Shown: in pieces, positions 7,990 through 17,007 of the stretch
Layout: every line of letters begins with the position of its first letter
Position numbering within the stretch: the stretch's first letter is position 1
Assembly: GCA_964565335.1 (NCBI GenBank)
Contig: CAZMEN010000004.1
Location: 1 to 64,000, forward strand
Source: Litorimonas sp964565335
GTDB taxonomy: Bacteria; Pseudomonadota; Alphaproteobacteria; Caulobacterales; Maricaulaceae
Length of the DNA: 64,000 nt
Direction of reading: 5' to 3'
The notes under the pieces: model-generated
The model's database searches: none
What the model was told of the DNA's origin: nothing
The model's input: only the letters and a program-made list of their open reading frames with translations
Position numbers and translations under genes: made by a program

Positions 7990-8728
7990 TCAAATCTTAG
8001 GAAGATCCTTAGCGCGCTTCTTGTCCAAATACCGCGCAGATTTCGGCTTAAGCGTTTCGGAGTCCAAATCGATAAATAAGGGATTTCCTGTCGGAAACTC
8101 AAAACCGGGAATATCTTCATCTGCCACATCAAACAATTCCTTCATGAGCGCGCGTAAACTATTGCCATGGGCAGACACTATCAAATTGGATCCGGCCCGA
8201 AGGAAGGGAACGATTTGACTTTTATAATATGGCAAAACACGCTCTGTCGTGATTTTCAGGCTTTCTCCAGTCGGTAACTCATTCGGGTCTATGTGCGCAT
8301 ATTTTACTTCGTTAGATGGGTGAAAANNNNNNNNNNTGAAACTCATTGTCTTTGTCAATTTGCGGCGGCGGCACATCGAAACTACGGCGCCAAATATGAA
8401 CTTGTTCGTCCCCATGCTTGTCACGTGTTTCTTGCTTATTCAACCCTGTCAATCCGCCGTAGTGACGCTCATTCAAATGCCAGTCCTTGGTGACGGGAAT
8501 ATACATTTGGTCAATGCCTTCCAAAGTCAGCCAAAGCGTTTTGATCGCTCGCTTTTGAAAAGAGGTAAAAGCGACGTCAAGCTGAATGCCTTCTTTAGCG
8601 ATGAGCTTACCTGCCTTTTTAGCTTCTGCAATTCCCGCCTTGGTCAAATCCACATCGACCCAACCGGTAAAACGGTTTTCCAAGTTCCATTGTGATTGTC
8701 CGTGACGAACAAGGATGAGAGTTGTCAT
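7990..8728 (-). CDS. gpmA: 2,3-bisphosphoglycerate-dependent phosphoglycerate mutase, interrupted by an assembly gap
   Basis: GpmA interconverts 3- and 2-phosphoglycerate in glycolysis. The N-terminal part from ATG 8728 carries the phosphohistidine motif LVRHGQSQWN and FTGWVDVDLT, then NERHYGGLTGLNK and RRSFDVPPP. The C-terminal part carries LPTGESLKITTERVLPYY and the second His in VSAHGNSLRAL. Ten N at 8327-8336 interrupt it, and the two halves are in different frames as written. The contig ends share TGAAA; merging them removes 16 positions, restores one frame of 240 residues and gives the contiguous family sequence DNEFHPSNEVKYAHIDP. The break is therefore an assembly artefact, not a pseudogene. 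An AGGA site precedes the start. Confidence 0.92.
8327..8336. other. Scaffold gap (10 N) inside gpmA
   Basis: A fixed-size N run. The sequence left of it ends GGGTGAAAA and right of it begins TGAAACTC, so the flanks overlap by TGAAA with one mismatching terminal base. Protein continuity across the join indicates that no sequence is really missing. Confidence 0.85.
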
Positions 8729-8753
8729 TATGATAGTCCTTAAGATTGCACCC

Positions 8754-8781
8754 ATAGGCGTTTATTGATGGGCGTTTATTG
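8754..8781. repeat. Two tandem copies of a 14-bp unit between polA and gpmA
   Basis: ATAGGCGTTTATTG at 8754-8767 is followed directly by ATGGGCGTTTATTG at 8768-8781, 13 of 14 bases identical. It lies in the short gap between the gpmA start and the polA end. Similar 13-14 bp tandem units occur after folE and after the DUF2805 gene. Confidence 0.7.
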
Positions 8782-8800
8782 TTTCAAGTTTTCATACGGT

Positions 8801-11644
8801 TTAATGCGCATCATTCCAATTCTTTGCCGCATGCGCTTCGACAACCAAAGGCACGCTGATATTGACAGCAGGCAATGCCGCACTTTCCATCGTCGGTTTA
8901 ACGACCTTGATTAACTTGTCGGCTTGGCTTTCTGGCACTTCGAATACTAATTCATCATGAACTTGTAACAGCATTCTTGCTCCCTCAATCTGAGAAATCG
9001 CTTTCGGCATTTTTATCATGGCCCTACGCATAATGTCAGCAGCGGCGCCTTGAATTGGCGCATTGATAGCTTGCCTCTCAGCAAAAGCCCGCATCATTTG
9101 ATTGCGGTCTGCAATCCCTTTGATGTGACACTTGCGGCCAAAAATCGTTTTAACGTAACCCTGCTCCCGTGCTTCGGCTTTTGTGTCTTCCATATAGGCC
9201 TTAATCCCCGGGAATTTTTCGAAATAACGTTTGATATATTCGCCCGCCTCGGTGCGGCTAATACCAATATTTTTCGCAAGACCAAACGCGCTTATACCGT
9301 AGATGATACCGAAGTTAATCGCTTTCGCATTCCGCCGAATTTCAGGCGTCATATCGTTCAAAGGCACGTCAAACATTTCACTGGCAGTAAGAGCATGAAT
9401 ATCCACTCCGTCGGCAAAAGCTTGTTTCATCGTGTCCAGTTCCGCCACATGCGCCAGAATACGCAGCTCAATTTGTGAATAATCCGCTGCCACCAAAACA
9501 TGACCTGCCTCGGCGACAAAGGCATCGCGAATTTTGCGGCCCTCTTCGGTACGGATAGGTATATTTTGTAAGTTTGGATCGCTAGAACTTAGGCGGCCCG
9601 TCGTGGTAGCAGCCAGAGATAAGCTCGTATGCACCCGCCCTGTATCTGCATTGATTTGCTGTACTAACGCGTCTGAATAAGTTGATTTCAATTTGGAATA
9701 ACCACGCCAGTCCAAAATCACGCGCGGCAATACTTCCCCTGCTTCTGCTAACTTTTCTAATATATCAACACCCGTTTGCCACGCCCCGGTTTTGGTTTTC
9801 TTTCCGCCTTCGAGACCCATTTTATCAAAGAGAATTTCACCGATTTGTTTGGGTGAACCCATATTAAATTTACCTCCAGCCAGCTGATAGGCCTCGTCTT
9901 CGAGGCCTGCCATTTTCTGGGCGAACATGCCTGACAAACGAGAGAGTTCGGCTCTGTCTACTTTAACGCCTTGGTTTTCCATTTGCGCAACAACGGCCGG
10001 CAAAGCTCTGTCCATAGTCTCGTAAACGGTAGCCACAGTCTCAGCAGCCAGTTTTGGCTTTAAAAACTTCCACAGGCGCAAAGTCACATCAGCGTCTTCG
10101 GCGGCATAGGGTGTCGCAACGTCCAAAGCAATTTGGTCGAATGTTTTTTGAGATTTCCCTGTGCCCGCAATTTCTTTGAACGCAATTGGCTTATGCCCAA
10201 AATGCATTTCAGACAACGCGTCCATACCGTGATTATGAAGCCCGGTGCCCAAAGCATAAGACATCAGCATCGTATCATCATATGGGGCCGGATATAAATC
10301 ATAGCGTTGGAAAACACCTAGGTCATATTTGAAATTCTGGCCCACTTTCAAAACACCCGGTGCGTGAAGGAGCGGCTTTAATATTTCCAGCGCCTTTTCT
10401 AATGGGATTTGATTAGGAGCAGGCGCGCCGAACATGTCTCCGTTTTGACCCTCCCCTGCGCCCACATGCGCCAAAGGGATATAGCAAGCTTCATTATCCG
10501 CCACAGCCAAACAGACGCCCACCATTTTCGCCGCCGCGCTATCCAAACTATCCGTTTCGAGATCGACGGCCACCACACCCATTTCAAATCCGCGCCCCAC
10601 CCATTTTTTGAGCGTCATCACATCCTGCACACAGACGTATCTCTCTTTATCGAAGACCACATTATCAGGGCTTGTTTTCTCTGAAGGGCTGTTGGGTTTA
10701 ACAGGTTTATCATCATCCCGCCTAAGACCTTCTGTGGTCCCTTCGCCGAGTTGCGCGCGAACACGCGCTGTCAAAGTACGAAATGTCATGAGCTCAAGGA
10801 AATCAAACAAAGTATCAATGTCCGGATCGCTTATAACAAAGTCATCAAGCGTTTCGACAACTTCAACATCCGTTTTCAGCGTCACAAGCTCTTTAGAGAT
10901 AAGGGCCAATTCTTTGTTGCCCATCAATTTTTCACGGCGGCCCTTTTGCGGAATCTCTTCGGCATGGTCCAAGAGGTTTTCCAACGTCTCATACTGTCCC
11001 AATAAGAGGGCCGCCGTTTTGACGCCGATACCCGGAACTCCCGGAATATTATCAACGGAGTCTCCGGCCAAGGCTTGCACATCAATCACTTTTTCAGGCG
11101 ACACACCAAACTTTTCGATGACTTGCTCAATCCCAATATCGCGGTTCTTCATTGTATCGAGCATGCGAACGCGCTCGGAGACGAGCTGCATTAAGTCTTT
11201 ATCCGAGCTAATAATGGTCACACGCGCACCCAATCCTTCTGCCTGTTTAGCATAAGTCGCAATTAGGTCATCTGCTTCGAAACCTTCCATCTCAACAGCC
11301 GGAGCGCCAAACGCTCGAGTCGCATCGCGCACTAACGGAAATTGAGGCCTTAGATCTTCAGGCGGCTCAGACCGATTGGCCTTATATTGGTCATAAATGT
11401 CATTACGAAAGGTGTGACTGGAGGCATCAAAAATAACGGCAAAATGTGTTGGTCGAGATTCATTGTTTTGACCTTGCAAAAGTTTGAACAACATATTGGA
11501 GAATCCGGCGACGGCACCGATTGGCAAGCCATCTGTTTTTCGGGTGAGAGGCGGCAAAGCATGGTAAGCGCGAAAAATATAACCCGACCCATCCACCAAC
11601 ACGACATGAGAATTTTTATCGACGGTTTTGTTCATAGCGGACAT
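8801..11644 (-). CDS. polA: DNA polymerase I
   Basis: A 947-residue family A polymerase for Okazaki-fragment maturation and repair. The order is a 5'-3' exonuclease domain (about 1-310, with FEADDLIATYAKQ and AGDSVDNIPGVPGIG), a 3'-5' proofreading domain (about 340-530, with exo I VAVDLETDSLD, so the metal ligands are kept), and the polymerase domain (about 560-947). Polymerase motif A is AADYSQIELRILAH, motif B RRNAKAINFGIIYG, motif C LQVHDELVFE. Length and domain set are normal. ATG 11644 has AAAGG five bases upstream; ATG 11635 is a nearby alternative. It is flanked on the 3' side by gpmA in the same orientation. Confidence 0.97.
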   Translation of the reverse strand: MSAMNKTVDKNSHVVLVDGSGYIFRAYHALPPLTRKTDGLPIGAVAGFSNMLFKLLQGQNNESRPTHFAVIFDASSHTFRNDIYDQYKANRSEPPEDLRPQFPLVRDATRAFGAPAVEMEGFEADDLIATYAKQAEGLGARVTIISSDKDLMQLVSERVRMLDTMKNRDIGIEQVIEKFGVSPEKVIDVQALAGDSVDNIPGVPGIGVKTAALLLGQYETLENLLDHAEEIPQKGRREKLMGNKELALISKELVTLKTDVEVVETLDDFVISDPDIDTLFDFLELMTFRTLTARVRAQLGEGTTEGLRRDDDKPVKPNSPSEKTSPDNVVFDKERYVCVQDVMTLKKWVGRGFEMGVVAVDLETDSLDSAAAKMVGVCLAVADNEACYIPLAHVGAGEGQNGDMFGAPAPNQIPLEKALEILKPLLHAPGVLKVGQNFKYDLGVFQRYDLYPAPYDDTMLMSYALGTGLHNHGMDALSEMHFGHKPIAFKEIAGTGKSQKTFDQIALDVATPYAAEDADVTLRLWKFLKPKLAAETVATVYETMDRALPAVVAQMENQGVKVDRAELSRLSGMFAQKMAGLEDEAYQLAGGKFNMGSPKQIGEILFDKMGLEGGKKTKTGAWQTGVDILEKLAEAGEVLPRVILDWRGYSKLKSTYSDALVQQINADTGRVHTSLSLAATTTGRLSSSDPNLQNIPIRTEEGRKIRDAFVAEAGHVLVAADYSQIELRILAHVAELDTMKQAFADGVDIHALTASEMFDVPLNDMTPEIRRNAKAINFGIIYGISAFGLAKNIGISRTEAGEYIKRYFEKFPGIKAYMEDTKAEAREQGYVKTIFGRKCHIKGIADRNQMMRAFAERQAINAPIQGAAADIMRRAMIKMPKAISQIEGARMLLQVHDELVFEVPESQADKLIKVVKPTMESAALPAVNISVPLVVEAHAAKNWNDAH

Positions 11645-11816
11645 AAGGCCTTTACGGATTTTCAGACATCAAATGATACGGGATGAGTTTTGAGACGAAG
11701 ACAAACGAAATTCAATAGCCTAGTCTGTTTTCATTTGTATAAAGTGGCGTAAGATTTGAATAGGCTAAAGACCAGCTAAACTCTGGTCGACTGAAATCAA
11801 GGAAAGACTATACCCT

Positions 11817-12776
11817 GTGTATCAATCGATTGATGATAACCCAAATAATGAAAGCCCTGTTGAGAAACGGCCGCTGAATTTTTGGCCGCTCATTATCGGC
11901 CTTGGCTTCATCGCCTCAGTATGGGGCACAGTTCACGCCCTCAGACTGGATCAACCCGTTAATCGTTTGAAAATTGACCTAAGCCAAGCAGGTGATCAAA
12001 TTTATCGCAAGGCCTTGGCTGAACCCAATCCCGCTCTGCGGCGTGCTCGTCTAAATGATTATGTAATGACCTTCAAAAAAGGCCAACATGAAAGCGCTGC
12101 TCTTGGCCAAATTGATGTCATTAACCGTTACGAAATCTCTGATTGGGACATATTGCAAGACAAAATCTACAATTCAGACTTAAAGAAAGCGGCGAAGCTT
12201 GACGCTCTGAATGTCTTCGAAGCGAATTGGGGCGGCTCTTACATCGGTACCAGAGAGGACGATATTGATCGTTTACGCAAAGAAATCTTGGGCCTGATTG
12301 AGACAGACACCCTGCCCGACAGGCGTTTGGAAGAAAATACCAGCCCCATACCCGATACGATCCCGGATGAAGTCCTTGCAGGCGGGCCACGTCCAAAGGT
12401 CACCAAAGTCGCTAAAAGCGACCCCTCTGATGAAGACGAGGAAGATATTAATGACGAAACGGAGTCTGATGAGGGTGACGAAGATGATAAGAGCAATACA
12501 CCCTTACGCGTCAGGCGTAATGGGAAATTAGTCTATCCTAGTAAAGCCATGCGCCGAAATATAGGGGCTGTAGTGACGTTGAAGCTCGATATCAATGAGA
12601 AGGGCCGTGTGGAAACAACGGAACTCGTTAGCGTAGATGCCGAACGTTATGGAAAAGATTTCGTCAAGGCCGCAGAACGGGCGGCTATGCGTTCACGTTA
12701 TTATGCCAAGATTGTTGATGGAGAGCCTGTCGCGGTCTCAGGGATTGTGAAACGATTCCGCTTCGAGCCAGAATAA
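11817..12776 (+). CDS. TonB C-terminal-domain envelope protein
   Basis: A 319-residue protein with one N-terminal membrane segment (about residues 23-42, WPLIIGLGFIASVWGTVHAL) and a predicted periplasmic remainder. A helical region follows, then a strongly acidic linker near residues 200-230 rich in Asp/Glu, then a TonB-C-like domain at about 238-319 beginning LVYPSKAMRRNIGAVV. Classical TonB proteins carry a Pro-rich linker and sit with ExbB/ExbD; neither is present here, and the linker is acidic instead. It may transmit or sense force at the envelope without being the main energy transducer. The start is a GTG at 11817; AAGGA lies 13 bases upstream, a rather long spacing. Confidence 0.75.
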   Translation: MYQSIDDNPNNESPVEKRPLNFWPLIIGLGFIASVWGTVHALRLDQPVNRLKIDLSQAGDQIYRKALAEPNPALRRARLNDYVMTFKKGQHESAALGQIDVINRYEISDWDILQDKIYNSDLKKAAKLDALNVFEANWGGSYIGTREDDIDRLRKEILGLIETDTLPDRRLEENTSPIPDTIPDEVLAGGPRPKVTKVAKSDPSDEDEEDINDETESDEGDEDDKSNTPLRVRRNGKLVYPSKAMRRNIGAVVTLKLDINEKGRVETTELVSVDAERYGKDFVKAAERAAMRSRYYAKIVDGEPVAVSGIVKRFRFEPE

Positions 12777-12827
12777 TTCTGGCAATGCTTAAACTGTATT
12801 AGGCTTAGTACTTCTGACAAACTCGGA

Positions 12828-13013
12828 CTAATGGCCGCCTTTTGACACATTCGGATCAAGTGCAAAAACTCTGTCACAATATTTACAACGAACTGACTTA
12901 TCCTGCCCCATATCCAACCATGTTTTAGGGTGCCCGAGAGCACCGCCCCCGCCATCGCAAGCCACACGGGTTTGAGTGACAGAAATAGCATCGTTTTCAG
13001 TAGAACTTGGCAT
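12828..13013 (-). CDS. CHCC zinc-finger protein, NDUFS6-like
   Basis: A 61-residue protein of the zf-CHCC family. The zinc ligands follow the family pattern: Cys in RVACDGGGG, His in LGHPKTWLDM, then CKYC in VRCKYCDRVFALD. Alphaproteobacterial members are the bacterial relatives of the mitochondrial complex I accessory subunit NDUFS6. I start it at ATG 13013 because the longer in-frame start at 13055 adds residues not typical of the family; the ribosome-binding site is weak. It is convergent with the TonB-like gene. Confidence 0.88.
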   Translation of the reverse strand: MPSSTENDAISVTQTRVACDGGGGALGHPKTWLDMGQDKSVRCKYCDRVFALDPNVSKGGH

Positions 13014-13146
13014 GTTATGGCCTATAAAAAAGTATTTCACTGGAAGGTATATCACTCAGGTGATAAAATTGAAGTGCTGACTCGTCAACGCAGGAAATTG
13101 AGTATGGTACTCTTTTCCATAACAAGGCGACAGTGAAGGGTACCCC

Positions 13147-14088
13147 ATGAATAGCGCCGCCATCGAAATCAGAAATTTGCGAAAGACTTACAAAGCCTCT
13201 CGCAAATCTCCGCCCAAAGAAGCTCTCAAAGGCATAGACCTCGTTGTTCCTCGCGGCTCTATATTTGGACTGCTCGGACCAAACGGGGCAGGTAAGTCGA
13301 CCATGATTAACATCTTGGCTGGTTTAGTGAACAAAACATCGGGGACCGCAAAAATCTGCAATTATGATATTGAAACTCAAACCCGTCAGGCCCGCGCCTC
13401 TATCGGCATTGTACCCCAAGAAATCAGCATGGACGTATTCTTCACGCCCTTCCAAGCTCTGGAAATTCAGGCCGGTTATTACGGCGTCCCAAAGTCGGAA
13501 AGGCGCTCCGAAGAAATCCTTGATGCTTTGGGTTTGCTTGACAAGCGCGACGCCTATGTGCGTCAATTATCGGGGGGGATGAAACGCAGGCTCTTAATTG
13601 CCAAAGCTCTTGTCCATAATCCGCCAGTACTGATTTTGGATGAACCGACCGCAGGCGTCGACATAGAATTACGTCGTCAACTTTGGACTTATGTTGAAGA
13701 CCTTCACCGTCGGGGTACAACGGTCATTTTGACAACGCATTACCTTGAAGAAGCAGAAGCCCTTTGTGACCAAATCGCCATTATCCATAACGGAGAGATT
13801 GCCGCGAATGAGTCCAAATCATCACTACTCTCACGCTTGGACAAGAGGAAACTTGTAATAACGCCAACCGAGCAGATAAAAACCGTTCCGACAAGCCTGT
13901 CTAATCTGGACGCCGAAATTAGCGATGAAGGCAACTTTGTCATATCTTATCGCGCCGGAACAGACTCTATTTCCGGTCTGCTAAACCGTTTCAAAGAGGC
14001 CGGTTTTTCTATCGATGATCTGCGAACAGAGGAACCAGACCTTGAGGATGTCTTTATGGCTCTCACATACTCCAGTGATACCAAATGA
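13147..14088 (+). CDS. ABC transporter ATP-binding protein, drug/efflux type
   Basis: A 313-residue nucleotide-binding subunit. Walker A is GPNGAGKST (about residue 44), the signature LSGGMKRRL, Walker B VLILDEPTAGVD, and the switch His is in TTHYLEEAEA. It belongs to the group that pairs with ABC-2 type permeases (YadG, DrrA, CcmA-like), and residues after about 220 form the accessory C-terminal domain of that group. No permease gene is adjacent; the next gene, overlapping by four bases (ATGA), is an oxidoreductase, so the membrane partner must be encoded elsewhere. AAGGG lies six bases before the ATG. Confidence 0.92.
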   Translation: MNSAAIEIRNLRKTYKASRKSPPKEALKGIDLVVPRGSIFGLLGPNGAGKSTMINILAGLVNKTSGTAKICNYDIETQTRQARASIGIVPQEISMDVFFTPFQALEIQAGYYGVPKSERRSEEILDALGLLDKRDAYVRQLSGGMKRRLLIAKALVHNPPVLILDEPTAGVDIELRRQLWTYVEDLHRRGTTVILTTHYLEEAEALCDQIAIIHNGEIAANESKSSLLSRLDKRKLVITPTEQIKTVPTSLSNLDAEISDEGNFVISYRAGTDSISGLLNRFKEAGFSIDDLRTEEPDLEDVFMALTYSSDTK

Positions 14089-15080
14089 TTAAAATCGGAC
14101 TTTTGGGTGCAGCAAAAATTGCGCCTAAGGCCATCATAAAACCCGCTAGCTCTCGAATTGATTGCACGGTTTCCGCTATTGCTAGTCGACGCAAAGATAA
14201 AGCGGACAGTTTCGCTAAAAAGCATGATATCCCGACAGCCTATGGGGGTTATAATGCGCTGATATCAGACCCTAATATTGACCTTATCTATAATGCACTG
14301 CCGCCCAACCGTCATGCTGACCTTACCATTGCGGCGTTGGAGCAAGGGAAATCTGTACTATGCGAAAAACCTTTCGCTATGAATGCCCGTGAGGCGAAGG
14401 CCATGGTGGACGCCGCTAAGACTGCAAAAGGTCATCTTATCGAAGCCTATCATTACCGCTTTCATCCTGCCGTGATTTATTTTTTAGAGGCAGTTCGTTC
14501 TGAAGAGATTGGCATGCTTCACTCCCTGAATGGTATATTTAATGTCTCCATTCCTAATTCTATTGGAGAACTGCGCTATCGCCCGGAACTTGGCGGTGGT
14601 TCTTTGATGGACTTGGGTTGTTACGTCTTACACTTTTTCCGACTCCTCACCCTTTCCGAACCCGTCATAGAATCGGCGAAAGCACGCTGGACAGAAAGTG
14701 GCGTCGATGTCGCCATGCAGACTGAAATGCAGTTTGGGTCTGTGACGGCCAAACTGGCATGCGCTATGGAAGAAGGCACGGAGCGCCAAATAGAGATTAC
14801 GGCAACGGGATCAAAAGGCACAGCCACTTTCAAACAATTTGTTCACCCCTATCGCGGGTTTGATATTTCAATCGACACACAGGCTGGTTTGGAGTCTTTA
14901 ACGGAAACGAAAAACCTGCCTCTCTACACGCGTTCGACTTATGCTTATCAACTCGATCATGTTGTTAACGTGCTGCTAGGAAAAGAAACGGCCCTCACAG
15001 GCGGCGATGACGCGCTTAGGACAATGGCGGCGATTGACGCCGTTTATCAAAAGGCAGGATTGCGACGGCGCGCATCATAG
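14085..15080 (+). CDS. Gfo/Idh/MocA-family NAD(P)-dependent oxidoreductase
   Basis: A 331-residue sugar- or polyol-type dehydrogenase. The N-terminal Rossmann motif is IGLLGAAKIAPKAII, the signature Lys is in CEKPFAMNAREAK, and the second domain has the HYRFHPAV segment and LMDLGCYVLHFFR, typical of the glucose-fructose oxidoreductase/Idh group. The exact substrate is not predictable. It overlaps the upstream ABC ATPase gene by four bases, which implies joint translation but no obvious shared pathway. A MATE transporter follows after about 70 bases. Confidence 0.9.
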   Translation: MIKIGLLGAAKIAPKAIIKPASSRIDCTVSAIASRRKDKADSFAKKHDIPTAYGGYNALISDPNIDLIYNALPPNRHADLTIAALEQGKSVLCEKPFAMNAREAKAMVDAAKTAKGHLIEAYHYRFHPAVIYFLEAVRSEEIGMLHSLNGIFNVSIPNSIGELRYRPELGGGSLMDLGCYVLHFFRLLTLSEPVIESAKARWTESGVDVAMQTEMQFGSVTAKLACAMEEGTERQIEITATGSKGTATFKQFVHPYRGFDISIDTQAGLESLTETKNLPLYTRSTYAYQLDHVVNVLLGKETALTGGDDALRTMAAIDAVYQKAGLRRRAS

Positions 15081-15153
15081 GTTTTCGAAAAGAGACACCC
15101 TCTATTTAAAATATGATCTTTTGCTTTTTCGTAAAAGACTCTATGCTCTGCTG

Positions 15154-16581
15154 ATGACCGATGATGTCCACATGCATGATGCGCAGGTCGTCATTCTACC
15201 CGACAACTGGTTCGGAGAGATGCGGTCTTTAATGCGCTTGGGCGTGCCGATGGCGCTAACTCAACTCGTGCAGTTCTCGATATACTTCGTTGATGCCGTC
15301 ATGGTCGGCCGTCTGTCGCCGGTTGATATTGCCGCCGTAGGTATCGGGAGTGTGATTATCTTCCTTCTGTGGATGATTGGAGGTGGTCCAGCCATCGCCG
15401 TGTCGCCACTTGCTTCACAAGCGCTCGGCGCGGATGTGAATGATACGCGCGATGTGCGCAGAACAGTTCGCATGGGGCTGTGGTGCATTTTCGGGCTTGC
15501 GCCTTTCATTTTCGCTTTCCTCTTTTTGCTCAAACCCGTGGCTTTGGCGCTAGGACAAGACCTCGAGGCGACCTCCCGCGCGCAAGCCTATGTCTTAGCC
15601 GTTGGTTTAGGGTTGCCCTTTACCCTCGCCACTTTAGTGCTACGAAATTTCTTGGCGGCCTTGGATAAGACGTTCATCCCGTTTTTGATTATTTGTGCTG
15701 TGACCGTCATCAATGCCGGATTAAATGCGCTACTTATTTTTGGCCTCTTTGGCTTGCCCCGCTTAGAACTCGTAGGCGCAGGCCTGGCATCATCCATCGC
15801 CGCAGCTTTGGGCTTCCTCCTCTTTATTCTTTACATCCAATGGGACAACCGCGCGAAGACATTCGATATTTTCAAAAACATTCTTCAACCCGATTGGGAA
15901 AGGCTGAGAGATGTTATTCGCTTAGGGTGGCCGATTTCCATGACGATGATGTTTGAAGGCATGCTCTTTAATGCCGGGTTGCTAATTGTCGGCGTTATCG
16001 GCGTGACGCAGCAAGCCGCTTACCAAATTGCCCTTAACGTAGCCTCTCTCGCTTTTATGTTACCTTACGGTATGAGCATGGCAGGTGCGGTGCGTATCGG
16101 TTTGGCACGCGGCGCAAATAATTTACCGGCACAGCGCCGAGCCTCGACGACAACTATTGCGGCTTCGGTTTTAGCCATCGCGGTTTTCGCTATCCCCATG
16201 GCGCTCTATCCCGAAGGCTTTGCGAGGCTTTACCTGAATATTGACGATCCAGAAAATCAGAAAGTGATTGCCTTTGTTCTTACCTTTATTCCCATTGCGG
16301 CGGCCTTTGCCTTTTTCGATGCTGTGCAAGTCGCCTGCAATCAATTATTGCGTGGCTTGAAGGATGTGAATTGGACCATGTTTCTGACGGCCATAAGCTA
16401 TTGGCTCATAGGATTTCCGGTTGCCTATTATCTGGCTTTGCATACGGATATCGGGGCCAAAGGCGTCTGGTATGGGTTATTGGCCGGACTTATTGCCGCC
16501 TTTATTTTCCTCGGAATAAGGCTCTTGCGGCAGCTTTCGCTGGGTCGTCAGGAGAGCCCCGCTCAATCGCCTCCCCTATAA
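15154..16581 (+). CDS. MATE-family multidrug/metabolite efflux transporter
   Basis: This inner-membrane protein of about 475 residues has twelve hydrophobic segments arranged as two homologous bundles (PMALTQLVQFSIYFVDAVMV near the start; the second bundle opens with GWPISMTMMFEGMLFNAG). MATE proteins export cationic compounds using Na+ or H+ gradients. I place the start at ATG 15154; a longer frame opens at 15007 inside the upstream gene but adds an Arg/Lys-rich stretch not seen in the family, and ATG 15172 is also possible. No clear ribosome site separates them. Its last 80 bases overlap the 3' end of the convergent DUF1491 gene. Confidence 0.9.
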   Translation: MTDDVHMHDAQVVILPDNWFGEMRSLMRLGVPMALTQLVQFSIYFVDAVMVGRLSPVDIAAVGIGSVIIFLLWMIGGGPAIAVSPLASQALGADVNDTRDVRRTVRMGLWCIFGLAPFIFAFLFLLKPVALALGQDLEATSRAQAYVLAVGLGLPFTLATLVLRNFLAALDKTFIPFLIICAVTVINAGLNALLIFGLFGLPRLELVGAGLASSIAAALGFLLFILYIQWDNRAKTFDIFKNILQPDWERLRDVIRLGWPISMTMMFEGMLFNAGLLIVGVIGVTQQAAYQIALNVASLAFMLPYGMSMAGAVRIGLARGANNLPAQRRASTTTIAASVLAIAVFAIPMALYPEGFARLYLNIDDPENQKVIAFVLTFIPIAAAFAFFDAVQVACNQLLRGLKDVNWTMFLTAISYWLIGFPVAYYLALHTDIGAKGVWYGLLAGLIAAFIFLGIRLLRQLSLGRQESPAQSPPL

Positions 16582-16885
16582 GGAAGGCGGCGGACGCGCT
16601 CGATTCAATCTCTACCACCCAAATATCGATGTCATAATCGACCCGTTTGTTTATCTTATTATCCAATGCCGCTTGATCTAATCCTTCAACGGGCAACCAA
16701 ACACGTTCCCCTAAAAAGTTTCGCTCCGGCGTAAACAGGCTCAGAGATTTCTGCTGCCTCAGAATAATAAGCACGATACCCGCATCCACATCCCCTTTAC
16801 GCAGCACGGTAGCAAAGCCGCCCTTAGACTGCGCGCGTCGAATAAGAGCCTGCACCCAAATTTCAGATTTTAATCGCGGTGACAT
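16502..16885 (-). CDS. DUF1491 family protein
   Basis: A 127-residue protein recognised as DUF1491, a small alphaproteobacterial family of unknown function. The typical opening RLKSEIWVQALIRRAQSKGG is present, followed by VLRKGDVDAGIVLI and a WVVEIES strand near the end. No catalytic motif or membrane segment is visible. ATG 16885 gives the usual family start; a TTG three codons upstream is less likely. The 3' end overlaps the MATE gene by 80 bases on the opposite strand, so each mRNA could affect the other. Confidence 0.85.
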   Translation of the reverse strand: MSPRLKSEIWVQALIRRAQSKGGFATVLRKGDVDAGIVLIILRQQKSLSLFTPERNFLGERVWLPVEGLDQAALDNKINKRVDYDIDIWVVEIESSASAAFLIGEAIERGSPDDPAKAAARALFRGK

Positions 16886-17007
16886 GATGGGCAATTTCTC
16901 GCTTATTCGCCCCAGTTGAGAGAAAAGCAGAACTTTTTCTCCTCTGACGGCATATTTGGCATCCCCCTTGCTTGGTTAGCATTATGTTTATCAAGAGGCC
17001 ACGGACA

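Noticed and set aside
10608..11255. 215-codon plus-strand ORF in the 5'-3' exonuclease part of polA
   Set aside because: Ser/Arg-rich antisense shadow of a well-conserved polA region.
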